DNA of 64,000 bases from Crocinitomicaceae bacterium (GCA_029252405.1 JAQXBM010000074.1:152927-216926), one strand, 5' to 3'; shown: positions 16,828 through 25,575, counted from the first letter of the stretch. Translations and numbers: made by a program. Notes: generated by a model from the letters alone, not told the origin.

Positions 16828-18240
16828 CTACCTGAACAAACAATCAATCGTCAAATCGTGATCCACAACAGCAGAACTATACTTATTCTCTTTCACGCCA
16901 TGTGTGGTAACCATCGTTAAGAAAATACCTTTTCGCCCTGCTTTATCAGCTTTAAACTCTCGTTTTTTCGTCTCTAGGCGTTTTAAATAGCCCGCGTCAA
17001 TCACAAATTCGTCGTTGTAGAATTTCATTTCACACAAATTCACCCAGTTGTCATCACGATCAATGACCATATCCACCTGAGCATTTGAATTGTCCCAAGC
17101 GTAGTTGGTTGAAGCGATTCCTTCAATTTTTAGTGCCTTTTTGATCTGATTGCTGTGCTTCAGACAAATCGTTTCAAAGGTAAATCCGCACCAAATAGAA
17201 TATTCAGGTTTCTGATACAGACGTTGCCAACTGTTTCCTTTGTATGGCTGCATGAACTTCAAGTAAAACAAGCAATACTCATCGTAGATCCGATAAAGTG
17301 TTCCTTTCGCTTTTCCTGAGTATGAGTCGTATTGCAAGACGAATCCTGAAATTTCCAATTCCTTTAATGATCGAGAAAATCGGCCGCTTGATTGCACGCC
17401 ACATTTCTTCAGTAGTTCGTTTCGACTTAGACCTTTCTTCTTTCCGTGTGCTAGGGCATCAATAATCATCTTGTGATAAGAGGAGGAGTCAAAGAGTGAA
17501 TCAAAAACCTCATCAAACTCATTTTCTAAGTAAGCTCCAGGCTGAAAACATAGGCGGTCTATTGTGCTTACAGCAGATTCGCCCTTCTGAACTTGTTCCA
17601 AGTATTCGGGAATTCCCCCAAGCGACATGTAGATCTTCAATAACTCATATTCGAGCATGGGGTATTTTTTATGCTCGAAGAAATCTCTTACTTCCCCAAG
17701 AGTGAATGGTTTGAGGTTAATGCGTTGAGTGATGCGTTTGCTTAGTCCTTTGTGATTTTTAATCAGCTTTTTGACCATATATGAAGCGGAGGATCCACAA
17801 ACAACAACCACCAAATCCGTTCTGCCAACGCAGTAGTCATTCCAGAAGTTTTCAAATGCAGCCAGAAACCCTGATTTGTTCGTAGCGATCCATGGAAATT
17901 CATCGATGAAAATGACTTTCTTTTTATTGCTTTTTCGAAGTTGAGAAATGTACTTTTTTAATAGGACAAAACAATCAATCCAATCTTCGGGTTTTTCATC
18001 TACAAATTTGTCGGTAATCTCATTCAGCTTTGTTTGAAAGTTCTTGATCTGAACATCTCGGGTTCCTTCACTGAATCCTGTCATTGAGAAAATCATATTT
18101 TTCTCGTAAAACTCCCTGATCAGGAATGTTTTACCGATTCTTCTGCGGCCGTAAATAGCAATTAATTCGGATCTCGAACTCTTCAAAGCATTACTAAGAA
18201 CTTCCTTTTCTGTTGACCTTCCTACGATTGTTTTTGGCAT
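16828..18240 (-). CDS. P-loop ATPase with PD-(D/E)XK-like C-terminus (DUF234-type)
   Basis: The protein has 470 residues from ATG 18240; the frame stays open to 18318 but that part is a palindrome. The AAA/STAND-like ATPase domain has Walker A GRRRIGKT (31-38), Walker B VIFIDE (109-114) and a sensor region VVVCGSSASYMVKK. A winged-helix region follows (about 240-310: LSRNELLKKCGVQSSGRFSRSL). The last 100 residues hold D390, E404 and K406 in QVDMVID and CEMKFY, matching a PD-(D/E)XK nuclease core. The family is widespread in archaea and Bacteroidota, with unknown role. Two 50-bp palindromes sit just upstream. Confidence 0.85.
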   Translation of the reverse strand: MPKTIVGRSTEKEVLSNALKSSRSELIAIYGRRRIGKTFLIREFYEKNMIFSMTGFSEGTRDVQIKNFQTKLNEITDKFVDEKPEDWIDCFVLLKKYISQLRKSNKKKVIFIDEFPWIATNKSGFLAAFENFWNDYCVGRTDLVVVVCGSSASYMVKKLIKNHKGLSKRITQRINLKPFTLGEVRDFFEHKKYPMLEYELLKIYMSLGGIPEYLEQVQKGESAVSTIDRLCFQPGAYLENEFDEVFDSLFDSSSYHKMIIDALAHGKKKGLSRNELLKKCGVQSSGRFSRSLKELEISGFVLQYDSYSGKAKGTLYRIYDEYCLFYLKFMQPYKGNSWQRLYQKPEYSIWCGFTFETICLKHSNQIKKALKIEGIASTNYAWDNSNAQVDMVIDRDDNWVNLCEMKFYNDEFVIDAGYLKRLETKKREFKADKAGRKGIFLTMVTTHGVKENKYSSAVVDHDLTIDCLFR

Positions 18241-18251
18241 GTGAAATAATT

Positions 18252-18301
18252 TATAGGTGTTCCAAAAGTAGTCATTTTTATCTGTTTTGGAACACCTATA
18301 T
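18252..18301. repeat. Palindromic element, copy 1 (16-bp perfect arms)
   Basis: Arms TATAGGTGTTCCAAAA (18252-18267) and TTTTGGAACACCTATA (18285-18300) are exact reverse complements with a 17-base loop. The element ends 11 bases before the ATPase ATG. Confidence 0.95.
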
Positions 18302-18328
18302 TTAAATTTATCACTCAATAATACGAGT

Positions 18329-18378
18329 TATAAGTGTTCCAAATTAATCTTTTTACACCTGTTTTGGAACACTTATAT
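18329..18378. repeat. Palindromic element, copy 2 (15-bp perfect arms)
   Basis: Arms TATAAGTGTTCCAAA (18329-18343) and TTTGGAACACTTATA (18363-18377) pair exactly. The whole 50 bp aligns with copy 1 without gaps, including matching T-rich loops, and starts 77 bp after it. The changed base in each arm (G to A) is compensated in the other arm (C to T). Confidence 0.95.
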
Positions 18379-18567
18379 CCCGAAAAGTGTGAGCGTAGTA
18401 AAGTGTAAATCAGGTAAAACTACCTAAGGAGACAACAGGAAATTATCCGTATTTTTAGGCAGCTTAACGAAGTTTCTATTCAGAAAACCAACTTTCACAA
18501 TGCCGTTGGATGATTAGTTTCTCGTTGATAATATCTACACATCAAAATTCACTAACACTGAAAAACT

Positions 18568-19566
18568 ATGAGTCAAAAACAAAACACAATCATCATTCAC
18601 GATGGAGCTACGGACGAGCTAATGTCGATTCTTTTCGCTGCATCCATGTCCAATATCAGCATTAAAGGAATCATGGTGCTCAACGCCGATTGCCAAGGAT
18701 ATCCAACAGCCAACGTCAGTAGTAAATTACTCGATTTGATCAATTTGAAAGATATTCCTGTTACTGTTTCAGGCGCACGCGGGTGGAATCCATTTCCATG
18801 GGGCTATCGCCAATATTCACTCATGGTGAATCTTTTTCCTATTGTCAATCAATATAAAGAAGATGTGATCGTGCCAGAGCCCGAAATGGATTACCCCTTA
18901 ACGAAAATGGTGGATAAAGTGTATACTGAAGGCGGAAACTCGCCCGTTAAAATTCTGTGTCTTTCACCAGTTACAGATATTGCAGAGGCGATAAAATCCG
19001 ATTCCAGTTTTGCTTCTAAAATTTCCGACATCGTATGGATGGGAGGAGTGTACATTAACAATGAAACACAGTTTGGGAACATTGATACAGGAGTCGCGCC
19101 AGGAGCAAACCCAAATGCAGAATGGAATGTGTATTGGGATCCACAAGCGACGCAGGATGTGCTTAAATCTGGAATAAAAATCAAAATGTTTCCACTTAAC
19201 GTAACGAACAGCGTCATTCTTACAGGTGAAATTATTCGACAGTACTTTATTCCAGACAGCAATAAATACCCAGCACTTGATCTTGCAGCGCAAATGTACG
19301 CGCTTGTTGCATTTCAGTACGGGTTTAGCTTCTGGGACACTGCAGCGACCGCATTTCTAGGAAAGCCAGATTTGTTCGAAATGAAGCCCGCATTTGTTGA
19401 TGTTGATACATCACCAGTGCCTTCCAAGCAAGGAACAATGACGGTTGAGTTCATTTCCGAAACGCAGCCATTGAAATCGAATATAGAGATAGCAACTACT
19501 ATTGATGTAGATGGATTCTACGATTACTACGTTGGGCAATTGAAGACTTTGCAGTTTAAATCATAA
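18568..19566 (+). CDS. Inosine/uridine-preferring nucleoside hydrolase family protein
   Basis: The 332-residue protein has the N-ribohydrolase fold: a long alpha/beta domain with SPVTDIAEAI, IVWMGGVY, PNAEWNVYWDPQATQDVL and MFPLNVTN. The last two match the conserved ribose-binding (NAEFN-like) and late-strand motifs, and the WDTAA segment replaces the usual H/W-D calcium ligand region. The normal N-terminal calcium motif DTDPGxDDA is altered to HDGATDE, so activity or specificity may differ. There is no signal peptide, so it should be cytosolic. It shares a bidirectional terminator with trxB. Confidence 0.8.
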   Translation: MSQKQNTIIIHDGATDELMSILFAASMSNISIKGIMVLNADCQGYPTANVSSKLLDLINLKDIPVTVSGARGWNPFPWGYRQYSLMVNLFPIVNQYKEDVIVPEPEMDYPLTKMVDKVYTEGGNSPVKILCLSPVTDIAEAIKSDSSFASKISDIVWMGGVYINNETQFGNIDTGVAPGANPNAEWNVYWDPQATQDVLKSGIKIKMFPLNVTNSVILTGEIIRQYFIPDSNKYPALDLAAQMYALVAFQYGFSFWDTAATAFLGKPDLFEMKPAFVDVDTSPVPSKQGTMTVEFISETQPLKSNIEIATTIDVDGFYDYYVGQLKTLQFKS

Positions 19567-19586
19567 TACAAGAAATACGAGCACAA

Positions 19587-19620
19587 AAAAGCCCTCGATT
19601 CCAAAGAATCGAGGGCTTTT
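19587..19620. terminator. Bidirectional terminator between nucleoside hydrolase and trxB
   Basis: A perfect 15-bp stem (AAAAGCCCTCGATTC / GAATCGAGGGCTTTT) with loop CAAA serves both convergent genes. Confidence 0.95.
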
Positions 19621-19633
19621 CAATTAGTTAATC

Positions 19634-20584
19634 TTAGTGTCCTTGAGCGGACAACCAACGTTCAGCGTCCAACGCAGCCATACAACCTGTTCCGGCAGCA
19701 GTAACAGCCTGACGGTATGTCTTGTCAGCAGCATCACCAGCAACAAATACACCCGCTACATTCGTTTTAGATGTTCCTGGCTCTTCGTATTCGATGTAAC
19801 CAGTTTCATCCATGTTGATGTAATCCTTGAAAATATCCGTATTGGGTTTGTGGCCAATCGCTACGAAGAAACCTGTACATGGGATATCATGCTCTTCTCC
19901 AGTAACGTTGTTTTTCACGCGAGTACCAGTCACACCCTGTCCATCTCCCAAAACTTCAACCGTTTCAGTATTGTAAAGGATTTCAATGTTCTCGGTATTC
20001 TTTACCCTTTCAGCCATGATTTTTGATGCTCTAAACTCATCTCTACGCACCAACATTGTCACTTTCGTACATAATTTCGATAGGTAGTGAGCTTCTTCAC
20101 ATGCCGAATCTCCAGCTCCCACGATTACTGTTTCCTGTCCGCGATAGAAGAATCCATCACAAACAGCACAAGCAGAAACTCCACCTCCTAATTCAAGGTA
20201 TTTTTGTTCGCTTTCCAATCCTAAGTACTTAGCAGAAGCTCCAGTAGAAATAATTACTGTTCTTGCATGGATTTCTTTTCCATCATCCGCCCAACACTTA
20301 TGAACATCACCTGAAAAGTCAACTTTATTGATAAATCCGAAACGAACATCCGTATCAAAACGTTTTGCTTGTGCTTCTAATTCTAGCATCATTGCTGGTC
20401 CAGTAACACCGTCAGGGTATCCTGGGAAGTTTTCAACTTCGTTTGTAGTTGTTAACTGACCGCCCGGCTGTAATCCTTGGTACATAACAGGTTTCATGTC
20501 AGCACGCGCTGCATAAATCGCTGCAGTGTATCCAGCAGGACCCGAACCAATAATCAGACAGTCTACTTTTTCTATATCACTCAT
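19634..20584 (-). CDS. trxB: Thioredoxin-disulfide reductase
   Basis: This 316-residue flavoenzyme uses NADPH to reduce thioredoxin. It has the FAD dinucleotide motif GSGPAGYTAA (13-22), the redox centre CAVC (139-142), the NADPH motif GAGDSA (157-162) and the C-terminal FAD motif VAGDAADKTYRQ. Length and motif order are standard for the low-molecular-weight class. ATG 20584 is chosen; the upstream frame to 20656 is rich in unlikely residues and holds the promoter box CAAAAATA (20618-20625), which is TATTTTTG on the minus strand. Confidence 0.95.
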   Translation of the reverse strand: MSDIEKVDCLIIGSGPAGYTAAIYAARADMKPVMYQGLQPGGQLTTTNEVENFPGYPDGVTGPAMMLELEAQAKRFDTDVRFGFINKVDFSGDVHKCWADDGKEIHARTVIISTGASAKYLGLESEQKYLELGGGVSACAVCDGFFYRGQETVIVGAGDSACEEAHYLSKLCTKVTMLVRRDEFRASKIMAERVKNTENIEILYNTETVEVLGDGQGVTGTRVKNNVTGEEHDIPCTGFFVAIGHKPNTDIFKDYINMDETGYIEYEEPGTSKTNVAGVFVAGDAADKTYRQAVTAAGTGCMAALDAERWLSAQGH

Positions 20585-20617
20585 TTCGATTGTGTATTTT
20601 CTTATTTGACGTAGCAA

Positions 20618-20625
20618 CAAAAATA
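20618..20625 (-). promoter_or_regulatory. -7 box TATTTTTG for trxB
   Basis: It matches TAnnTTTG on the minus strand and predicts a leader of about 30 bases. No well-spaced -33 box is evident. Confidence 0.45.
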
Positions 20626-20717
20626 ATATTTCATGGTAGATTGACGTTCTATTCAAAGCATGCTTTTAATATGCGTAGGATTTCAAGTATTCTAATTGCT
20701 ACTTCCTTCGTTTTTAT

Positions 20718-20748
20718 TTTGTATTTGACGAAAAAGACACTAGCTTTG
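20718..20748 (+). promoter_or_regulatory. Canonical Bacteroidota promoter for the DEAH helicase
   Basis: TTTG (20718-20721), exactly 19 bases, then TAGCTTTG (20741-20748): a full consensus match. The predicted start is near 20752, about 22 bases before ATG 20774. Confidence 0.8.
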
Positions 20749-20773
20749 TAGCCCTTAATTTCGTAGTAAAATT

Positions 20774-22285
20774 ATGATCGATACCGAATTGTACCAGGCC
20801 AAAACCCTGTATCCTTTTCAAGAAAAAACCGTTCAATCTATCCTAAAGGAGTTAGCTGACAACGGTAAAGAGTTTAATCTGCTTTTCCAATTGCCTACTG
20901 GTGGAGGGAAAACTGTGATTTTTTCAGAAACGGCTCGACGTTACATTGAAACAGTAAAGGAAAAGGTATTGATCCTTACTCACCGTATTGAGCTTTCTGT
21001 TCAAACATCAAAGCAACTTTCTGCAATTGGTGTAAATAACAAAGTCATCAGCAGTGAAGTAAAAGAAATTCCAGACGAGAGCGAGTACCATTGTTTCATC
21101 GCAATGGTGGAAACACTCAACAATCGTTTGAATGATGACAAAAACTTCATCAAAGGAGTTGGATTGGTGATTGTCGATGAGGCACACTACAACAGCTTTA
21201 GAAAAATCTTCCAATTCTACGGGAACGCAAACATCCTTGGTGTTACAGCAACGCCACTGAGTAGCAACAAAGCACTCCCATTGAATGATAACTACCATAA
21301 GTTGTTGGTAGGGGAAAGCATTGCTTCATTAATTGAGTCTGGATATTTATCGAATGCTGAGTCGTACACTTACGATGTGAACCTTCACGGACTGAAAATT
21401 GGTTCGAATGGTGATTTCACGGTAAGCAGTTCAGACGTTGTCTATGGAAACTACTTCATGCAAGAGAAATTACTCTTTGCTTATGAAGAAGTGGCTGTTG
21501 GTACAAAGACGCTAATTTTCAATTCAGGGATTGATACGTCAATTCGAGTAGAGGAGACCTTCAAAAAACGCGGATACAAAATTCGTCACTTAGATTCTAC
21601 CTTCAGCGACAAGGATAGAAAAGATGTATTGTCTTGGTTCAAAGAAACACCTGATGCAATTCTTACATCCGTAGGTATCTTGACAACTGGATTTGATGAG
21701 CCAACGGTTCAAACGATTATCCTAAACCGTGCTACGCGTTCATTGACTTTGTACCATCAAATGATTGGTCGTGGTTCAAGAAAGTTGCCTAACAAGGATA
21801 TGTTTAAGGTCATTGATCTGGGTAATAATGTGCGTCGTTTCGGGATTTGGCAAGATTACTTGAATTGGCAAGATGCTTTCCGTTTTCCAGACCGTTTCCT
21901 CGAAGCACGCTTGAGTGAAGCAGAAGACCTAGAATTTGAAGTAGAGTTTGAATTCCATAGAAATGTGGAAGATTTGTTGGATACGAAACCACTTTACGAG
22001 TTCTCTATCAAGGATTATTACTACGACTGTATTGACAGTGGACGAAAAGGGAAAGATGCAGTTGATGCCTCTTTGGAAAATCACTTTGAAGCGATTCGAG
22101 ATGCAGCGGAAGATTATTTCCACGGTTTAGAGATCATGGGATTGTTGACAGATCACATCGAATACAGGCTGAAGCATTACACGAAGTGCATTACGAAAAG
22201 TACCCCAAACTACTTGAAGTACATCACGGAAACGTACAACCGACAATTGCGCCAGAAGCTACGTGCCGTGCTCGATGACGAGTAA
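20774..22285 (+). CDS. DEAD/DEAH-box helicase (SSL2-like superfamily 2)
   Basis: The 503-residue superfamily 2 helicase has YPFQEKTVQSIL (Q-like), Walker A LPTGGGKTV (about 40-48), LTHRIEL, DEAH (about 138-141), GVTATPL, and in domain 2 ILTSVGILTTGFDEPTVQTI and QMIGRGSRKLP. The arrangement resembles the helicase part of type III restriction and UvrB/SSL2-like enzymes, but no nuclease or methyltransferase is fused or nearby. The C-terminal 130 residues (after NVRRFGIWQDYLNW) are family-specific. It is a single gene with its own strong promoter. A role in DNA or RNA unwinding is certain only at family level. Confidence 0.88.
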   Translation: MIDTELYQAKTLYPFQEKTVQSILKELADNGKEFNLLFQLPTGGGKTVIFSETARRYIETVKEKVLILTHRIELSVQTSKQLSAIGVNNKVISSEVKEIPDESEYHCFIAMVETLNNRLNDDKNFIKGVGLVIVDEAHYNSFRKIFQFYGNANILGVTATPLSSNKALPLNDNYHKLLVGESIASLIESGYLSNAESYTYDVNLHGLKIGSNGDFTVSSSDVVYGNYFMQEKLLFAYEEVAVGTKTLIFNSGIDTSIRVEETFKKRGYKIRHLDSTFSDKDRKDVLSWFKETPDAILTSVGILTTGFDEPTVQTIILNRATRSLTLYHQMIGRGSRKLPNKDMFKVIDLGNNVRRFGIWQDYLNWQDAFRFPDRFLEARLSEAEDLEFEVEFEFHRNVEDLLDTKPLYEFSIKDYYYDCIDSGRKGKDAVDASLENHFEAIRDAAEDYFHGLEIMGLLTDHIEYRLKHYTKCITKSTPNYLKYITETYNRQLRQKLRAVLDDE

Positions 22286-22443
22286 TTATTCTCTCGCTTA
22301 AATTCTGATATTCAGACATTTTCTTAATACTTGCGTTACATCATTTAATTGAATTGTAACGCAAACGTGATATTTCAGGAACGTTTTTTGTGGAATAGTG
22401 AACGACCTTGCATCTTAATTGTACAGGTTAAAAACTTCCACCT

Positions 22444-23370
22444 ATGAAAAACATTGATATCCCAGAACCGTGTTCCGAGAATTGGAATGAAATGTCACCA
22501 ACTGAAAAAGGTGCATTTTGCCAGAAATGTGCGATTGATGTTTATGACTTCACCAATAAATCAGGGGACGAAATCCGCGATATTCTAACACTGAATATTG
22601 GAGGTCGTGTATGTGGACGAATTGAGCCGAAGCAATTGGAGGAGCTCAACGATGATTTTCATGCTTGGAAGATGAACAATAAACAGTCGTTTAACAGAGC
22701 GTGGGTATTTACTTTGCTGGTTGTTTTTGGAATGACATTGTTCAGTTGTGAAGAGGACGAGGTACCAGTAGTTCAGAAAATTCAGAAAACAGCTCAAGCC
22801 TTTTTGTCTGAAGTGCCGGAACTCACAGAAAGGGCGAATGCAGCAATTAATGTTGGGGAATCGAATTTTGATGAACAAGCTGTGACTACTGGACAGTTGC
22901 ATGTCGCAACTGATCAATTAGTTCTTCCAGAACCCGAGATTTTTGAAGAATTAATATTGGGGGAAATGGAAATGGTTGAGGAGCATCGAGAGCCGATTTA
23001 CGAGGAGGCGATACGAGGTCAAGTTAAGTCTGTTAGGCATATGCTAGGAGGTATGTCATGGTCTACTGAATATATTGAGTCCCTTCCTTTATCGAATGAA
23101 CCAGTTGGCGAAGTAAAAATGTCTGGACTAGTTTATCCAAACCCTGCGAAGAACCAAACGACGTTAAAAGTCACGATGCCAAGCAAAGCCGATGCTGAAA
23201 TTCAACTCTTTTCAATGAACGGTCAACACCTGCGTTCAATTCATTCGGGAAGAATGGAGGAGGGGGAAAGCGAGTTTCCAATAGATCTAATCGATTTGGA
23301 TACAGGAATGTACCTAGTTGTTGTTCAATCTGGTAAAATGAAAGAAACAATTAAATTTTCGAAAATATAG
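22444..23370 (+). CDS. Cys-motif / internal hydrophobic segment / T9SS-tail protein, copy 1
   Basis: The 308-residue protein begins PEPCSENWNEM, then FCQKCAIDVYDFT (Cys26, Cys29) and GGRVCGRI (Cys57): a small cysteine domain common at the start of Bacteroidota proteins and possibly metal-binding. A hydrophobic segment (about 86-101) follows, ending in FSC, which looks like a lipobox. Then comes an acidic linker and a C-terminal T9SS type A sorting domain (VYPNPAKNQTTLKV...MKETIKFSKI). The order is odd because T9SS cargo normally begins with a signal peptide. A paralogue follows 32 bases later. Confidence 0.8.
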   Translation: MKNIDIPEPCSENWNEMSPTEKGAFCQKCAIDVYDFTNKSGDEIRDILTLNIGGRVCGRIEPKQLEELNDDFHAWKMNNKQSFNRAWVFTLLVVFGMTLFSCEEDEVPVVQKIQKTAQAFLSEVPELTERANAAINVGESNFDEQAVTTGQLHVATDQLVLPEPEIFEELILGEMEMVEEHREPIYEEAIRGQVKSVRHMLGGMSWSTEYIESLPLSNEPVGEVKMSGLVYPNPAKNQTTLKVTMPSKADAEIQLFSMNGQHLRSIHSGRMEEGESEFPIDLIDLDTGMYLVVVQSGKMKETIKFSKI

Positions 23371-23402
23371 ACACCATATTGAAGCTTTCAAATCCTAAGC
23401 CC

Positions 23403-24320
23403 ATGAAAAACATTACTATTCCTGAGCCGTGCTCAGAAGATTGGAACAAAATGTCGCGAACGGAGAAAGGTGCATTTTGCAAGAAGTGTGCGATTGACGT
23501 GTACGACTTTACTGGGAAATCATCGAATGAAATTAAAGAGATCCTAGCACTAAACATTGGTAATAGGGTTTGTGGACACATTGGAAAAAGTCAGTTAGAG
23601 CAATTGAATTACGACTTTTCCATATGGCAAATGAATGATAAACAATCATTTCAGCGAGCGTGGGTTTTCACCTTGTTCGTGGTATTCGGCCTGACGCTTT
23701 TTAGTTGTGAGTGTGATGAAGAGCCAATTGTAGGTGAATTGCAAAGAACAGGTCAAGAAATTCTCGAAAACACAGAAATACCTGATTCGTTGGAGATTGA
23801 AACAGTTAGCGATAAAGTTCACGACCAGCCAACCAACAATAGTAAGGAAGCGGAACTGAAAACAATAAATCGAGAGCTTGATTTCGTGCCAATGGTCAAT
23901 GGACAGGTCTGTATCGAAGAAGAACCACAAGCGCTGCAGCTCATTGAAAAAGTAGAAGATTACGAGGTTTTGATTGATGGGGGAATGATGACCTCCTATG
24001 AGTTTGATGAATACATCGTTAATACAACGGATCATTTAGATGCCGTGGAATCTACTCCAGAACCTTCTATTACTGCCCTCGTTTACCCGAATCCTGCATC
24101 GAATCAAACAACCATTCAAGTGAACATGCCCAAACGAGCGAAAGCAGAAATAGAACTCTTCGCTTTAAATGGTCAGAAAATTCGCACAATACATTCAGGT
24201 AGAATCAAAAAAGGGGAGAGCGAATACCCGATTGATATTAGCGATTTACAAACTGGAATGTACCTTGTTGTGGTTTACTCTGATAAAATGAAAGAGACCA
24301 TCAAATTCACAAAAATCTGA
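23403..24320 (+). CDS. Cys-motif / internal hydrophobic segment / T9SS-tail protein, copy 2
   Basis: The protein has 305 residues from ATG 23403, chosen because it aligns with the paralogue's MKNI.IPEPCSE start; the frame opens eight codons earlier. It has the same order: PEPCSEDWNKM, FCKKCAIDVYDFT, NRVCGHI, hydrophobic segment ending LFSCE, acidic linker, and T9SS tail (VYPNPASNQTTIQV...). The two copies are close at both ends but almost unrelated in the linker, so the ends are conserved and the middle varies. The stop lies two bases from the stop of the convergent lipoprotein gene. Confidence 0.8.
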   Translation: MKNITIPEPCSEDWNKMSRTEKGAFCKKCAIDVYDFTGKSSNEIKEILALNIGNRVCGHIGKSQLEQLNYDFSIWQMNDKQSFQRAWVFTLFVVFGLTLFSCECDEEPIVGELQRTGQEILENTEIPDSLEIETVSDKVHDQPTNNSKEAELKTINRELDFVPMVNGQVCIEEEPQALQLIEKVEDYEVLIDGGMMTSYEFDEYIVNTTDHLDAVESTPEPSITALVYPNPASNQTTIQVNMPKRAKAEIELFALNGQKIRTIHSGRIKKGESEYPIDISDLQTGMYLVVVYSDKMKETIKFTKI

Positions 24321-24322
24321 GT

Positions 24323-24952
24323 TTAATAGCTGATGTAGATGTCAACCGTATCGAATGGTGGTGTTTGAACCCAAACTGGACCTGAGCCGCCACTGCTGCC
24401 AGTAGCCCAATAATATCCTGAATAAGCCGCATTACCATCGTTTACGCAGTAAAACGTTGAATCGACCGCTCCATAGAAATAACGATATCCGCCAGGGCAG
24501 CACTCCGCACAATCGATTTTGCCTTCTTCTCGAATGTATTCCAAAACGTCACCTGGGACGCCTCCGGGATGTGATATGTTAAATCTCACCCATCCTTTGG
24601 CAGTAGTTGAAAAGTCGTACACGTTATCATCTTCAATTGTTAAATCTGAGAATGGAATCGTTTCATACAAATCGAAATAATTCTCTTTTACAACTTCTAA
24701 GTAGTAGGTCTCAACTTTCTCTCTTTCAAAGGTAAACTGATAATTCCCCTCTGAATCCAAAGTGGTAGAGGCAATTTCGTTGGTCACGGAAGATCCAGCG
24801 CCAGTTGCATATAGTTTTACCGTTGCATTCGTCAATGAAGCATTGAATGTTGCGTCCGTAATTGTTCCCTTCAAAACGAATTCCGCGGGTCCTTTTTTAC
24901 AGGCGGTAATCAAAAACAGGCTTAAAACTGCCAGTAGAGCTACTTTTTTCAT
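24323..24952 (-). CDS. Lipoprotein with carboxypeptidase-regulatory-like domain
   Basis: The protein has 209 residues from ATG 24952; the frame extends 20 codons upstream without signal features. The lipobox is ITAC. A beta-sandwich of the CarboxypepD-reg type follows (LKGTITDATFNASLTNATVK, then LDSEGNYQFTFEREK). The second half has an unusual glycine/tyrosine/cysteine-rich part (CAECCPGGYRYFYG, YWATGSSGGSG), perhaps a disulfide-linked surface loop. No enzymatic motif is seen. It is probably an outer-membrane-anchored protein of unknown role. Confidence 0.7.
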   Translation of the reverse strand: MKKVALLAVLSLFLITACKKGPAEFVLKGTITDATFNASLTNATVKLYATGAGSSVTNEIASTTLDSEGNYQFTFEREKVETYYLEVVKENYFDLYETIPFSDLTIEDDNVYDFSTTAKGWVRFNISHPGGVPGDVLEYIREEGKIDCAECCPGGYRYFYGAVDSTFYCVNDGNAAYSGYYWATGSSGGSGPVWVQTPPFDTVDIYISY

Positions 24953-25217
24953 ACAACCAAAATAAAACTTTTCAACCGAGTAACTACGATATGAACAACT
25001 GTTTTTTTTCAAGCGCTAAGATGTGGAATCCTCACTAAATCTAGAAAGTACGGGTGTTACAGGCTTGTTGGGGTGGCTAAAGAATGAATCGAACGGAGAT
25101 GTGCAGATTATCAAACAAAATTTGTTAATAGTTTTTTTTACAACTTTTTGTGATTTCTGATTTTGGGATTTCAGATTTTTATATCTTAGTCCCCGTAACT
25201 TTTAAACACATATTATT

Positions 25218-25556
25218 ATGACAGACGGAACAACAAAGAAAAATGGGATGGCAACCGCCGCGATGGTGCTTGGTATTATCTCACTAGCATTATTTTGGAC
25301 AGGATGGATTGGACTACTCGTTGGTATTGTAGCGATTATTCTTGCTGTAGTAGCTAAGAACCAAATCAAAGCAGATCCAAGTATGGCTGGATCAGAAGGA
25401 CAAGCAAAAGGTGGTTTGATCATGGGAATTATCGGAGTGGTTCTTGCTCTTGTTATGATCATTATTGCAGTGCTTTTCGTTAATGCAGTAGCAAATGAAT
25501 TCGAAGATGCTGCTATGGACTACCAAGAGCAACTTGATGCATTAGACGATATGTAA
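25218..25556 (+). CDS. DUF4190-type small membrane protein
   Basis: The 112-residue protein has two membrane hairpins (about 12-45 and 66-93) made of GMATAAMVLGIISLALFW and a similar later repeat GGLIMGIIGVVLALVM. These are the two glycine-rich GIIS/GIIG repeats of DUF4190. The C-terminus is acidic (YQEQLDALDDM). Function unknown. It is closed by a terminator, so it is probably monocistronic, although the next genes encode similar small membrane proteins. Confidence 0.78.
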   Translation: MTDGTTKKNGMATAAMVLGIISLALFWTGWIGLLVGIVAIILAVVAKNQIKADPSMAGSEGQAKGGLIMGIIGVVLALVMIIIAVLFVNAVANEFEDAAMDYQEQLDALDDM

Positions 25557-25575
25557 TTTTTCTTACTATCATATT

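Noticed and set aside
18241..18318. 26-residue N-terminal extension of the ATPase
   Set aside because: It is translated palindrome sequence; ATG 18240 gives the normal family start just before the P-loop domain.
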